Assembly (NCBI RefSeq): GCF_011382985.1
Contig: NZ_CP049933.1
Span: 1,364,001-1,428,000 of the forward strand
Source: Leucobacter coleopterorum
GTDB taxonomy: Bacteria; Actinomycetota; Actinomycetes; Actinomycetales; Microbacteriaceae
DNA: 64,000 nt
Direction: 5' to 3'
This document shows positions 20,281-30,554 of the stretch, piece after piece. Numbering within the stretch: position 1 is the stretch's first letter; every line of letters starts with the position of its first letter. The position numbers and the translations under genes were made by a program. Below the pieces are notes generated by a model. That model searched no databases, was not told the origin of the DNA, and saw nothing but the letters and a program-made list of their open reading frames with translations.

Positions 20281-20322
20281 ACTATTTGTGAGTGATAATA
20301 GTTTCATGATGTAACATGTTAC
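20281..20322. promoter_or_regulatory. two palindromes in the SnoaL/HxlR divergent promoter region
   Basis: ACTATT (20281-20286) and AATAGT (20297-20302) form an inverted repeat with a 10-base spacer. GTAACATGTTAC (20311-20322) is a perfect 12-base palindrome. Both lie in the 89-bp gap between divergent genes, as expected for HxlR operators. The binding role is inferred. Confidence 0.5.
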
Positions 20323-20346
20323 CTCAACGTAACTAAAGGAAATTTT

Positions 20347-20712
20347 GTGGAAAAAGTATCGTGGAACGTGCTGACCTCAACGTGTCCCTCTCGCACTTCG
20401 CTGGCCAGGATTGCGAACAAATGGACAGCAATGATCGTCATTGCGCTTTCTGACGGGCCTTTGCGCTTCAAAGACATTCACTTGACCGTTCAGGGAATCA
20501 GCGGAAAAGTGCTGACTGATACGCTGCGCGCGCTCGAGCGGGATGGCATTGTCTCTCGCAGGGTGTACGCGGAGATTCCACCCAGGGTTGAATATCAACT
20601 CACTGCGCTTGGAGAGACACTCTCGACGCCCTTAGGGGTGCTCCGCTCGTGGGCGGAAGCGCACATCGAAGAGGTGTTAGAAGCGCGTGAAGCTTACGAC
20701 CTGCGCTCGTGA
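20347..20712 (+). CDS. HxlR-family transcriptional regulator
   Basis: The protein has 121 residues with a winged helix-turn-helix typical of HxlR: KWTAMIVIALSDGPLRFKDIHLTVQGISGKVLTDTLRALERDGIVSR, then a wing and dimer helix. A cysteine near the N terminus (TSTCPSRTS) matches the Cys of thiol- or aldehyde-sensing HxlR members. GTG 20347 follows AAAGGA. It probably regulates the divergent SnoaL-like gene and itself. Confidence 0.86.
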   Translation: MEKVSWNVLTSTCPSRTSLARIANKWTAMIVIALSDGPLRFKDIHLTVQGISGKVLTDTLRALERDGIVSRRVYAEIPPRVEYQLTALGETLSTPLGVLRSWAEAHIEEVLEAREAYDLRS

Positions 20713-20838
20713 GTGCGCGGTAGGAGATCGAGAACTTGGTTCGCGGGGCAATGGGTGTTGCTATTGAACGATTCTTTGTGGCTTGGTCGTAAGATCGACT
20801 TCTCCATGTGATGGGATCGTTGTTGAAACTCGTGCGGT

Positions 20839-21785
20839 CTACACTCGGCCCACAAGCTCTGCGGTTGCTGCACCGGGTGTCGTGAGCCTGTCGGCAACCT
20901 CCTGGATGATCGACTGCAGTGCTGTGCTCGCTGGCGTTGGTGTCATGTCTGAGCGTCGGGCAATGCTTATGGTGCGGGTTAGAGTTTGGTCTGCGAGCGG
21001 GGTGGCGCGCAGCAGCGGACGGTCAACCGCAACCATTGCGGGTACCACAGCAATACCTATGCCCCGCTCAACGAAGCGAAGTACCGCATCCATTTCGGCA
21101 CCCTCAACCGCGACGAAGGGATGCACGTCGTGGGCCTGAAGTGCCGCGTCTACCGCAACGCGGAGGTCGTAGTTCTTCGGGAACATGATGTGAGGCAGCT
21201 CGGCGAGATCTTCGATCTCCGCGGCTGATCCTGCTATTGAAGTAAACGGGCTGGGGTCGGAGGAGGCGGAGACGACAACGAGGCTCTCGCGCAAGACCGC
21301 CTTGCGCTCAAGTACCGCACGCGCTGCGCCCGATGACACACTCGTCACAATGAGCGCAAGGTCAAGCGATCCTTCCACGAGCGCCTCGATGAGTGTGCGA
21401 GAGCCGCGCTCAAGGATCTCGACATCGATGCCGGGGTGGCGATGTCGAAACTCGGCGAGTACATCGGCAACGAGGCTTGTGCAGAGTGTCGGGGTGGCTC
21501 CAAGTCGAATCCGACCGCGTCGAAGCCCCGCGAGCTCCGCCATCTCGCCGCGGGCGGTGTCGGCATCGGCAAGCATTCGGCGAGCGAGGGGAGCAGTCGT
21601 TCACCGGCGCTCGTTAGAGCGATATTTCCGCGTGCCCTATGAAGTAGCTCAACGCCAAGGTCTGCCTCGAGGGTGGCAATCTGACGGCTGAGGGAAGGCT
21701 GCGCGAGATGTAGCTGTTCTGCGGCGCGAGTGAAGTGGCCGATCCTCGCAACCTCAGAAAAGCTTCGTAACTGCTCGAGGTTCAT
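20839..21785 (-). CDS. LysR-family regulator, one frameshift
   Basis: The reconstructed protein has 315 residues. The N-terminal winged helix reads NLEQLRSFSEVARIGHFTRAAEQLHLAQPSLSRQIATLEADLGVELLHRA; the effector domain runs from LRRGRIRLGATPTL. The frame breaks at the run 21588-21591 (plus-strand GGGG); one added base gives SAGERLLPLARRMLADADTARGEM. It is divergent from the flavoprotein gene at 21863, a usual LysR target arrangement. Confidence 0.86.
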
Positions 21786-21862
21786 GTTAATAGCATAATC
21801 GAATCGTAATGATTTGATCTATTCATTGGAGTAATCGAAAGAGTCTCCGTAACGTGGTCCGC

Positions 21863-23649
21863 ATGAGTATCTCAAAGTCACCCAACCGCAGCGAACGCCT
21901 GCTGGCAACCTCCGTCCTCGTTATCGGAACCGGCGGCGCGGGCCTCCGCGCTTCCATCGAGCTAGCCGAACGTGGGGTCCAAGTGCTCGCCGTTGGCAAA
22001 CGTCGTGCCCACGACGCCCACACCACCCTCGCGGCCGGTGGCATCAATGCTGCTCTCGGAACGATGGACCCCGAAGACAGCTGGCAACAGCACGCGGCAG
22101 ACACGCTGCGCGAGTCGTACTTTCTCGCCGATCCCGCAATCGTTGAGGTTGTTGCTCGCGGAGCCGCACAGGGGATTGAGGACCTTGAGCGCTGGGGCAT
22201 GCCCTTTGCTCGGGAAGAAGACGGGCGGATCAGTCAGCGCTTTTTCGGCGCACACAAATACCGCCGCACCTGCTACGCGGGGATTACACGGGGCTGGAGA
22301 TCCAGCGAACGCTGATGCGCCGCGCCGCCGAACTGCGGGTACCGATCGTGGACAAGAACTACATCACCCGACTACTTGAGAGCGACGGACGTATCTTCGG
22401 TGCGTACGGTTTTGACATCGTTGACGGTTCTCCCATCGTGATCCACGCCGACGCCGTGATTCTTGCGGCCGGTGGGCACACTCGTATTTGGCGCAACACC
22501 TCTTCCCGTCGGGATGAGAACACGGGGGATTCGTTTCGACTTGCGGCGCTCGCTGGCGCAAAGATCCGCGACGCCGAACTCGTGCAGTTTCACCCCTCGG
22601 GCATCTTGGAACCGGCCGACGCTGCGGGGCTGCTGGTGTCTGAGGCGGCTCGAGGTGAGGGCGGGATCCTGCGCAACGCTCTCGGTGAGCGTTTTATGGC
22701 GCGCTACGATCCTGAACGCATGGAGCTTTCAACCCGGGATCGTGTAGCGCTGGCAAGCTACACCGAAATAGTGGAGGGGCGCGGCACCACCAACGGCGGC
22801 GTGTACCTCGACGTTTCGCATCTGCCGCGTGAGCAGATCCTCTCGAAGTTGCCCAGGGTGTACCGCAACCTCATCGACCTGCAAATGCTAGATATTACTG
22901 AGCAGCCGATCGAGATTGCCCCAACGGCGCACTACTCGATGGGCGGGGTGTGGGTGCGGCCAGAGGATCATGGCACGGGGTCGAAGGGCTCTACGCGATA
23001 GGTGAGGCTTCGAGCGGGCTTCACGGGCAAACCGCCTCGGTGGCAACTCGCTGATTGAACTACTTGTGTACGGGCGGATCACCGGCGCCGACGCGGCAAA
23101 CTACGTCGGCGGTGTGACGACTGTGCACCGGGATCCTGCGGCCGTGGCCGCGGCACGAGCTGAGATGGCGGGGCTGCTCGGAGACGCGCCGGTATCGCAT
23201 GGTGGAAGCTCCGCAGCGAAGAGCACCGAGAGTCCCCGCCTGTTGCAGCGTGTGCTGCGTGATCTGATGACCGAGCACGCCGGTGTAGTGCGTGACGAAG
23301 CTGGGCTTCTCGCGGGTCTTGCGAAGCTGGAAGAACTTGACGAACGGGTCGCTCGCGTAACAGCCCACCCCGATATCGCTGGGTTCGATGACCTAGCCCA
23401 CGCATTTGACCTCTACGGATCGGTGCTTGCGGCCCGCGCGACGCTCGAGTCTGCGCTGGCGCGCAAGGAGACCAGGGGCTGCCACAACCGCTCTGATTTT
23501 CCTGAGCAGGACGATAGCCTCCGCGGCAACATGGTTTGGACGCCAGCGGGCGGGTAGCCTTTGAGTCCGTGGCCGACGCCCCCAGCTCGTTCCGTGATCT
23601 TGCGACTTCCGGGATCGATGACTCAGTCGTGGGGAAGCTCGTGGAGTAG
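21863..23649 (+). CDS. SdhA/FrdA/NadB-family FAD flavoprotein, four frameshifts
   Basis: The reconstructed protein has 596 residues. Visible are the dinucleotide motif VIGTGGAGLRASIELAERG, HTTLAAGGINAALG, the active-site segments HPSGILEP and HYSMGGVWV, and after correction the FAD-site GEASSGLHGANRLGGNSL. The C terminus matches the helical cap (ARATLESALARKETRGCHNRSDFPEQD). Frame breaks are at 22279-22282, 22977-22980, 23025-23027 and about 23552-23554. No iron-sulfur or membrane subunit is present, so a soluble fumarate-reductase or aspartate-oxidase-like enzyme is more likely than respiratory Sdh. Confidence 0.82.
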
Positions 23650-23674
23650 TAGGTGCTGCGGCCTATGCCATAAC

Positions 23675-24025
23675 CTATCCGCGCAAGATAGATGTCATCT
23701 TTTTGCCGCGGGCAACTTCGTCGACAAGTTTGTCCATGTAGCGAATCTTTTGCATCAGCGGATCTTCGATGTCTTCCACCCGAATGCCACAGATCACTCC
23801 GGTGATGAGGCCCACGTTGGGATTGATTGCTGGTGCGGCGTCGAAGAATTGTTCAAGGTTGATCTCATCGGCAATGACGCGGCGGATCGCATCACTGTCG
23901 TAGCCGGTGAGCCACTCGATGACCTGATCAAGTTCTTCTTGAGTGTGGCCCTTCCTCTCGAGCTTGGTGATGTAGAGCGGATAGAGGTCCGCGAAGCTCA
24001 GGTCGAAGATTCTGTGGCGGGTCAT
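23675..24025 (-). CDS. DUF2200-family protein
   Basis: This 116-residue protein begins MTRHRIFDLSFADLYPLYITKLERKGHTQEELDQVIEWLTGYD, characteristic of DUF2200, and continues ADEINLEQFFDAAPAINPN. It is predicted soluble and mostly helical, with unknown function. It converges on the flavoprotein gene. The frame is intact. The 259 bases after its start (24026-24284) hold no gene I can support. Confidence 0.88.
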   Translation of the reverse strand: MTRHRIFDLSFADLYPLYITKLERKGHTQEELDQVIEWLTGYDSDAIRRVIADEINLEQFFDAAPAINPNVGLITGVICGIRVEDIEDPLMQKIRYMDKLVDEVARGKKMTSILRG

Positions 24026-24284
24026 TGTGATGATCCTTCGATATCGGGCGTTTGGGAGTGGCGTGTGCGTGTTCGGTGATCATTTAAGCTTATTGTGCCA
24101 AGACAAGGGATGGCTGGCTCTTCTTTGATATTCAAAGAATGAGTATCGTGGTCGACATTCACACCCGCAGTTGCTCTGAAGATCGTGCGGCGAGTGGTCA
24201 GATCCCCGCGCGCACCAAACGAGCCGGTTGTTGCGGTGGATTTGCTGCGAGAGCACCTGAAGCGGTTGCGCCATGCTTTGAGGG

Positions 24285-25432
24285 TCAGTCCAAGAATCGG
24301 GCTTGAGCCCGTGAGGCGGGAAGCTCTGCAAGTGTCGAGAGCAGGGAGTTGGGCACGAGTGAGAGATTTGCTTCTCCCGATTGCACGAGCTCGGCGATCA
24401 TCGTTCCCACCTCGCTCGTGGACATGCCCATCTCGGCACCAGCGAGTGCCGGCAGCTCTCCGAGAACCTGCACAGTCACCGCTTCAACGCACCGAGCTGC
24501 CTCACCCTCGCCGAGGTGGCCGAGCATGAGTGCGAGGGAGAGGATCGCGCCCGAGGGGTTCGCCCAGCCCTTCCCCGCGATGTCGGGAGCTGAACCGTGG
24601 ATCGCCTCGAACATGCTGGGAGCCGAACCGTCGAGGTTCAGGTTCGCGCTGGTCGCGACACCGAGTCCACCCTGAACGACCGCGCCGAGGTCGGTGATGA
24701 TGTCGCCGAAGAGGTTGTCAGTGACCACAACATCGAAGCGCTCGGGGAGAGCGGGAGGTGGAAGCACATGGCATCGACGTGCACGTAGTCGACCTCTACC
24801 TCGGGATACTGCTTTGCGAGATCGTTGACGACCTCCTGCCACAGTTGGCCCGCGGTGACCAGAATGTTCGTCTTGTGGCAGAGAGTGAGCTTGCGGCGGC
24901 GGCCGAGAGCGAGGCGGAACGAAAAATCAACCACACGCTCGATGCCTGCCCGGGTGTTCAGTGATTCCTGCATGGCGACGGCGTTTGGTGTGCCGGCGTG
25001 CACCGTCGAACCGCGCCCTACGTAGGCGCCCTCGGTGTTCTCGCGCACGATTACGAGTTCGCAGCGTTCCGGGGTGAGACCCGTGATGGGGGAAGGGACA
25101 CCCGGGTAGAGCCGCACGGGGCGCACATTTGCCGCCTGCTCGAAGCGCTGGCGCATTTCGAGGATGAAGCCGCGCTCAAGGATGCCGGGGGTGACACGAG
25201 GATCGCCCATCGATCCAAACAGAATCGCGTCTTGGTCGCGCAGCCTTTCTGCCAGCTCATCGAACAGTTCGCCTGTGCGCAAATAGTGCTGGGCGCCAGC
25301 CTCGAACTCGCTGCGGTCGGTGCGAAACCCGAAGCGTTGCTCGGCTGCGTCAAGCACCTCAAGCGCGCTGCTAATCACCTCGGGTCCGATGCCGTCGCCC
25401 GGCAGAACGGCGATTGAGTAGGAGCGAGTCAT
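24285..25432 (-). CDS. isopropylmalate/tartrate dehydrogenase-family enzyme, one frameshift
   Basis: The reconstructed 382-residue decarboxylating beta-hydroxyacid dehydrogenase has SIAVLPGDGIGPEVI at the N terminus, RENTEGAYVGRG, the metal site in VTDNLFGDIITDLGAVVQGGLG and the NAD site EAIHGSAPDIAGKGWANPSG. The break is at plus-strand GGGG 24744-24747, where one base restores HLPLSPERFDVVV. ATG 25432 is the start. With no leuACD nearby and a catabolic setting, tartrate/malate or a related substrate is as likely as leucine synthesis. Confidence 0.84.
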
Positions 25433-25493
25433 GATGAACCTTCCGATGGGCAAGCGGAGCTTTGTTGAACCGTGTGTTGTGATCTATATTAAA

Positions 25494-25517
25494 TGGTAAG
25501 GCCACTCGCAAGAAGTG
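25494..25517. promoter_or_regulatory. candidate GntR operator in the dehydrogenase divergent promoter
   Basis: TGGTAAGGCCACT occurs at 25494-25506, just after a TATATT -10-like sequence (25485-25490). A CCACT...AGTGG inverted repeat spans 25502-25517. The 14 bases from 25493 recur exactly at 43664 beside a GntR gene. TGG-N5-CCA symmetry fits FadR-type operators. This is inference. Confidence 0.45.
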
Positions 25518-25612
25518 GTATTGCTGAGAGTGATCCCCACCGATCACCCGTCGCACCGAGGCACGGATTCGGGAGAACTGCGGCGTGAGCCCAACACTGA
25601 GGACAGTCCGCC

Positions 25613-27124
25613 ATGCAAGACACCGCTTCACGACTCGCGCCACTCCTCGCGCCCGCTGGGGCACTGCCAATCGGTTCAGAGTGGCGGGCCATGAGGGCGA
25701 GTTCTCCGATCGTGTTCCCCTTTGACGGCAGCGTTGTTGCGCAGGCACCGACCTCGACCGCTGCTGAATCGCGCGATGCGTTGAACGCCGCAGAGTCGGT
25801 GCTCGCCGAGGTTGCGGCGCTCACCACCGCTGAACGGAAGTCGATTCTGCAGGGTATTCACGACCGCGTGAAGGCCGAGGGTTCTCGACTCGAGGACCTG
25901 CTGATTCTTGAGACCGGCAAGCCCCGGGCTGACTGCAGAACCGAGGTTGCACGCACGCTCGTAACGCTGCAGGCGACGGCGGAGGAGGTCTCGCACATTC
26001 ACGGTGAGACCGTGCCGCTCGACCTGCAAGAACTTGGCCGCGGCATGATCGGGTATTACACCCGTCGCCCCGCTGGAATCGTGATTGGTATCGCCGGGTT
26101 TAACTATCCTCTGCTGCTCGCAACCCACAAACTTGCACCCGCTCTCGCCGCGGGCTGCCCCGTGATTCTGAAGCCCGCTCCGAACACGCCGCTGGCGACC
26201 CTTGAACTTGTTGCGATCACGCGCGAGGTTCTCGCCTCACACGGTGTTACTCAAGCCGCCGTGCAGTTGGTGAACGGTGATCCGATCGTTGGTGAGACGC
26301 TCGTGCGTGACCCCCGGTCACAGATCGTTTCGTTCACGGGATCCGCGAAGATCGGCCACCTCATTGCGCAGCAGGCGGCCCCGCGGAAGACGCTGCTCGA
26401 ACTCGGCTCGAACACCGGCTTTATCGTTGCGGCCGATGCTGATGTCGAGGCCGCCGTCAACGCGGTGCTCGCGGGCGGGTTCTACGCCAACGGGCAGGCG
26501 TGCATCTCTGTGCAGCGTGTGGTGCTTGATCGCAGGATCGCCGAGCAATTTACGGCTCGCCTTGTTGCACGCATCGACGAGTTGGTCGTTGGCGATCCCC
26601 GCGACGCGGCGACTCGGGTGGCGCCGGTGATCAATGCGGCCTCTGGCGAGCGCATTCGTGCCATGATCGACCGGGCGGTATCGGCCGGGGCCACTCTGCT
26701 GGCCGGCCCGGATGGCAGCGTCGCTGACGACGCGGCCGGCGGATCCTCGAACCCCGCCCTTATCTACCCAACCGTGCTCAGCGAAGTGCCGACTGCGCTC
26801 GATGTGTGGGCTGAAGAGATCTTTGGCCCTGTTGTGTGCCTGACCACGGTGGACTCAGTGGGCGAGGCGATCGACCTCGTCAATGCCTCGCGTTATGGGC
26901 TGCAGGCGGCCGTCTTCACTTCCTCGCTCGAGAGTGCATTCGCTGCGATCGAACGCCTTGAAGTTGGTGGTGTGGTGGTGAACGAGATCCCCGGATTCCG
27001 TTCAGACATCATGCCCTACGGCGGCGTCAAAGATTCGGGCATCGGTCGTGAGGGGCCGCGGTACGCCATCGAAGAGTTCACCGTTACTCGGATGGCGATG
27101 ATCCGGCCTGTGGCGGGCAACTAA
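25613..27124 (+). CDS. NAD(P)-dependent aldehyde dehydrogenase
   Basis: This 503-residue ALDH has the catalytic Glu in LLELGSNTG, the catalytic Cys in GGFYANGQACISVQR, cofactor contacts FTGSAKIG and KPAPNTPLATLEL, and EEIFGPV. It converts a (semi)aldehyde to the acid. Substrate is unknown; succinate-semialdehyde-like or aromatic aldehyde members look similar. It probably forms an operon with the SDR 45 bp downstream and is divergent from the isopropylmalate-dehydrogenase-like gene. The frame is intact. Confidence 0.9.
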   Translation: MQDTASRLAPLLAPAGALPIGSEWRAMRASSPIVFPFDGSVVAQAPTSTAAESRDALNAAESVLAEVAALTTAERKSILQGIHDRVKAEGSRLEDLLILETGKPRADCRTEVARTLVTLQATAEEVSHIHGETVPLDLQELGRGMIGYYTRRPAGIVIGIAGFNYPLLLATHKLAPALAAGCPVILKPAPNTPLATLELVAITREVLASHGVTQAAVQLVNGDPIVGETLVRDPRSQIVSFTGSAKIGHLIAQQAAPRKTLLELGSNTGFIVAADADVEAAVNAVLAGGFYANGQACISVQRVVLDRRIAEQFTARLVARIDELVVGDPRDAATRVAPVINAASGERIRAMIDRAVSAGATLLAGPDGSVADDAAGGSSNPALIYPTVLSEVPTALDVWAEEIFGPVVCLTTVDSVGEAIDLVNASRYGLQAAVFTSSLESAFAAIERLEVGGVVVNEIPGFRSDIMPYGGVKDSGIGREGPRYAIEEFTVTRMAMIRPVAGN

Positions 27125-27168
27125 CCAGTTTTCCCTGCAACCCTCTCACTCACTCCACAAAGGAACTC

Positions 27169-27966
27169 ATGTCTCTCTCTGCCGCTCCCGACTACTCCAA
27201 GCTATTTCGGCTCGATAATCGCTCCGTTGTGATTATCGGAGCGGGCAGCGGGATCGGGCGCGAGGCAGCCCAAGCGCTTGCCGCCCAGGGGGCGCACGTG
27301 GTTGTTGCGGACCGCATGGAAGACGCGGCGGTCGAGACGGTCGGGATGATCCAGGAGCGCGGCGGATCGGCCGAGGCTATTCAGCTCGACGTTCTCGATG
27401 ATGCTGCCGTCGAGGCTGCGGCCACAAGGTTCGCGGATGCTGCGGCCATGGTATTCACCGCGGCGACAAACGTGCGCAAGCGTATGGACGGCTACTCGAT
27501 GGACGAGTTCGACCGCGTCGTGAACCTGAATCTGCGCGCCTCCTTCCAGCTGATTCGCCATTTCGGGCAGAGCTTCAGTGAACGTGGCGGTGGTTCGATA
27601 ATTGGATTCAGCTCTATTCGTGCGCAGGTCGTGGAGCCAGGCCAGGGTGTCTACGCGGCCACCAAAGCCGGACTCACACAGCTGGTGAAGACCGCCGCGG
27701 CGGAGTTCGGACCGCAGGGCGTGCGTGTGAACGTGATCGCGCCGGGCGTAGTTGAGACTCCGCTGACCGCGCAGATCAAAGCGAACCCGGAATGGTACGG
27801 AGCGTATGCAGCGAAGAGCGCGCTCGGTCGCTGGTCTCGCCCCGATGAACTGGCCGGTGCGGTCGTGTTTCTCGCGTCGGATGCGTCATCGTTTGTGACG
27901 GGCACCACCCTTACCGTTGACGGCGGTTGGACTGCGATTGATGGACGGTTCACGCCGCCGGCCTAG
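27169..27966 (+). CDS. classical short-chain dehydrogenase/reductase
   Basis: This 265-residue SDR has the cofactor motif VVIIGAGSGIGREAAQAL and Asp after strand two (VVVADR), which favours NAD. The catalytic Ser and YxxxK are in SSIRAQVVEPGQGVYAATKAG, and the C terminus is FVTGTTLTVDGGW. Cofactor and substrate preference are predictions. An RBS AAAGGA precedes ATG 27169. With the ALDH it could oxidise an alcohol stepwise to an acid. Confidence 0.9.
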   Translation: MSLSAAPDYSKLFRLDNRSVVIIGAGSGIGREAAQALAAQGAHVVVADRMEDAAVETVGMIQERGGSAEAIQLDVLDDAAVEAAATRFADAAAMVFTAATNVRKRMDGYSMDEFDRVVNLNLRASFQLIRHFGQSFSERGGGSIIGFSSIRAQVVEPGQGVYAATKAGLTQLVKTAAAEFGPQGVRVNVIAPGVVETPLTAQIKANPEWYGAYAAKSALGRWSRPDELAGAVVFLASDASSFVTGTTLTVDGGWTAIDGRFTPPA

Positions 27967-28124
27967 GTGGGGGTGTTTGCGTTTGGGGTGGGCTGATCCT
28001 GCTTGGCTTGGCCTGCTTCGCTAACAGTTGGCTGTTTTCTCCTGTTCAGGTGAGTTATCCACCGCTTTTGGTTGTCTTGGGTCTATGAGCCGTGAATGTC
28101 AGGGGCTCCGTGTGTAATTGAGGC

Positions 28125-29554
28125 ATGTTTAGACCACGCCCTGCATCCTCTTCTGGCGCTTCGAGTGCCAGAATGCCGGGAGGTTCTGGGACTGGTTTCC
28201 CTCGGTCTCCGGCGGACGCGTATGCGGCAGTCGTTGGCCCCGCCATTGCTGAGCTCGTTGAAATTCGAGCGAAAATGGCTGCCTTGCAAGCTCGGGAGGC
28301 CACTCTTCTGGCCCTGTGCGACAACGCAGCCGCAACGCTTGCGAAAACCGAGAATCACCCTGACCGTGGTGAATTTGCGCACCGCTCGCTTGCGGCAGAG
28401 ATCGGTTTTGCTGTTCGCGAGTCCGACCGCGCAACGGCCCATAAGATTGCACGAGCGATCACGCTTGTGAAACATTATCCTGCGGTTCACGCTGCTCTAG
28501 GTAGGGGGAAGATTTCGCAGGCCCACGCGAACGTGATCTGTGACGCAGGTGAGGTGATCGGAGCAGATGTCGACGACGCGACGCTGGCGAGGCGGGCCGC
28601 GTATGAGAGACAAGTTTTGGCGGTTGCGCAAGAAGAGACATCTGGCAGGCTCCGTCCGATTGCGTGGGGTCAAGCTGAAACCCAGGCTCTCCGATCGCTC
28701 GATGAACGGCATCGCGACGCGGCGAGAGCTCGTCGGGTGGTGCTGGTGGAGCAGCCGGACGGCATGACAGACATTATTGCGACGGTTCCTGCGATCTACG
28801 GCAAGGGTGTCATGGATCGTCTCGACCAGATCGCTTGGGTGGTGAAGAACGCGAACCGAAACGCTGAGGGTGATGCGACGGACGACAGCGGTTCGAGCAC
28901 TGTCGGCGATGAGCGAGCAATCGATGATCGGGGGCTCGATGAGATTCGCACGGATGCGTTTGTTGAGATGCTGCTCGGTTCGGATCCCTCGAAGATGCTA
29001 ACTTCTCGGGGGAAGGGCTTGCCTCGATCCAGGCTCGAGTTCAAGTGATCGTTCCCGAGGAGAGGCTGTCGCCAGAAGAACCATTTGGTAGTGGAGATGC
29101 CGCGAACGCCGCGTCAGCGGAACTTGTTGGATATGGCCCCGTAGACACACAGACCGCACGCAAGGTTGCTGGGTTGGCAGCTTCTTGGGAGCGTGTCATG
29201 GTGAGCATGATGACGGGCGATGTTTTGAGTGCTGACGCGTATCGACCGTCAGCGGCGATCAAACGGTTCCTCGCCGCGAGAGATCTGCGCTGCAGGGCAC
29301 CCGGCTGCAATGTCACCGTAGGTCGAAGCGACATTGACCATACGATTGATGCCGCCCTTGGCGGACCTACGTCGACCGATAATCTTGCCACTCTATGTAG
29401 ATACCACCACACGATGAAGCATCATCCCGGTTGGAAGTTGGTTCACAAGCCAGGTGGGGTAATGGAATGGGAGACACCGCTGGGCAAAAAATACACCGAC
29501 AGGCCAGGTAGTCGAGTCAGGTTTCAAAAACGTGATGTCTCAGAGAACCATTGA
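28125..29554 (+). CDS. DUF222/HNH (13E12-repeat-type) protein, one frameshift
   Basis: The reconstructed protein has 476 residues. An N-terminal DUF222 helical domain (LVEIRAKMAALQAREATLLALC, RATAHKIARAITLVKHYPAVHAAL) leads to a C-terminal HNH nuclease motif: CRAPGCNVTVGRSDIDHTIDAALGG, then NLATLCRYHHTMKH. The break is at GGGGG 29008-29012; one added G continues SRGEGLASIQARVQVIVPEERLSPEE. Such proteins are abundant, often multi-copy, in actinobacteria; function is unproven. It stands alone. Confidence 0.85.
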
Positions 29555-29686
29555 TCGTTTTGTGTAACGACATCGATAGTCGTTTTGGGGACGGTTTCGG
29601 CGACAGTTTTGGTGATCTTGGTGGCGACACCGCTGCTGTTTACTGAAGCCTCCAGGCATCATATGCCGCCTACTCACGAACTGTGA

Positions 29687-30343
29687 TTACGGTTTTGGCA
29701 GCAGTTCGTCGTCAATGTAGCGCACCAGAATCTCTTGCATTGCTGGGATGGTGATGCGAAGGGAGCCGGTGAGAAACTGAATGGCCAGTCCGTCTGTCAT
29801 GGCGGTGAGCCGTTGGGCCACCGTTTCGGGATCGGCGTTTGAGCGAAATGCGCCCTGGCGCATGCCTCGCTTTACAGTGCGTTGCACCGTTTCGTACCAA
29901 CGATCGTAGTAAGTGCGATGCGCGGTGCGGAGTTCTGGGCGCACGGTGGCCTCGGCCCAGAACTGTACCCAGATGGACCATTCGTCGCGAACCTCTCCGA
30001 TGCGCGGAAGCTGCATGTCGATGAGGGTGAGTAGGCGTTGGTGGGCGTCATCAATCTCACGAAGCACCTGACTCTGGCGATCAAACGCTCGGTCTACCGC
30101 TCGCACGAGGGCGGCGTTAAGCAGGTCATTCTTGCCAGCGAAGTGATAGTGCACCAGGCCTGTACTGATGCCGAGTGTTTGGGCAACATCAGAGATGCGA
30201 ACATTTGAGAATCCGCGCTCGGCAATGAGACCGGCGGTGGCATCGAGGATGCGAACCCGCGCATTGTTATGGTCCTCAGCGTGTGCTTCTTGCTCGGTGC
30301 CCACCGTGCCTTGGTTGGGCACGACCTCGGTGTGGCGTGACAT
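29687..30343 (-). CDS. TetR-family regulator
   Basis: The protein has 218 residues. The N-terminal helix-turn-helix is RILDATAGLIAERGFSNVRISDVAQTLGISTGLVHYHFAGKNDLLNAAL. The ligand domain (WSIWVQFWAEATVRPELRTAHRTYYDRW) resembles the BetI-like group. It is divergent from the acyl-CoA operon, and three palindromes fill the gap, so it very likely represses that operon. The inducer may be the acid or its CoA ester. Confidence 0.9.
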   Translation of the reverse strand: MSRHTEVVPNQGTVGTEQEAHAEDHNNARVRILDATAGLIAERGFSNVRISDVAQTLGISTGLVHYHFAGKNDLLNAALVRAVDRAFDRQSQVLREIDDAHQRLLTLIDMQLPRIGEVRDEWSIWVQFWAEATVRPELRTAHRTYYDRWYETVQRTVKRGMRQGAFRSNADPETVAQRLTAMTDGLAIQFLTGSLRITIPAMQEILVRYIDDELLPKP

Positions 30344-30410
30344 GAGTTTGAGTGTAGTACGAACCCGAATCGCCGAGGCGGGCTCGGGGTGTTATCCGCG
30401 AGTTCCAGAA

Positions 30411-30426
30411 CTGATTCTATAGTCAG
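30411..30426. promoter_or_regulatory. TetR operator candidate 1
   Basis: CTGATTCTATAGTCAG is a near-palindrome matching the pattern of sites 2 and 3 downstream. It lies closest to the tetR start (68 bp from it) and may serve autoregulation. Confidence 0.62.
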
Positions 30427-30494
30427 TCGCTTGAAGAAGTGTTGCAGTTAGTGAGGCCAAAGTGCATCATATCTCTTGATATGAAAAGAACTTC

Positions 30495-30524
30495 TTGACA
30501 CTGACTTAAGAGTCAGTCTAGCCT
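30495..30524 (+). promoter_or_regulatory. promoter of the acyl-CoA operon with embedded operator 2
   Basis: TTGACA (30495-30500) and TAGCCT (30519-30524) are 18 bases apart. Operator 2, CTGACTTAAGAGTCAG (30501-30516), is a perfect 16-base palindrome lying in the spacer, where bound repressor would exclude RNA polymerase. The SDR start is 31 bases after the -10. Confidence 0.68.
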
Positions 30525-30538
30525 GATTCGAAAGTCAG
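30523..30538. promoter_or_regulatory. TetR operator candidate 3
   Basis: CTGATTCGAAAGTCAG matches operators 1 and 2 in the half-sites and lies immediately after the -10 element. It starts 22 bp (two helical turns) from the start of operator 2. Confidence 0.65.
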
Positions 30539-30554
30539 TCGAGCGGAGACAACG

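Noticed and set aside
21786..21862. LysR T-N11-A operator
   Set aside because: The gap is AT-rich with several weak ATC/GAT symmetries; no single site stands out.
24026..24284. Possible small gene or transposase fragment before the dehydrogenase
   Set aside because: Short frames exist on both strands but none has a good start, length or recognisable motif.
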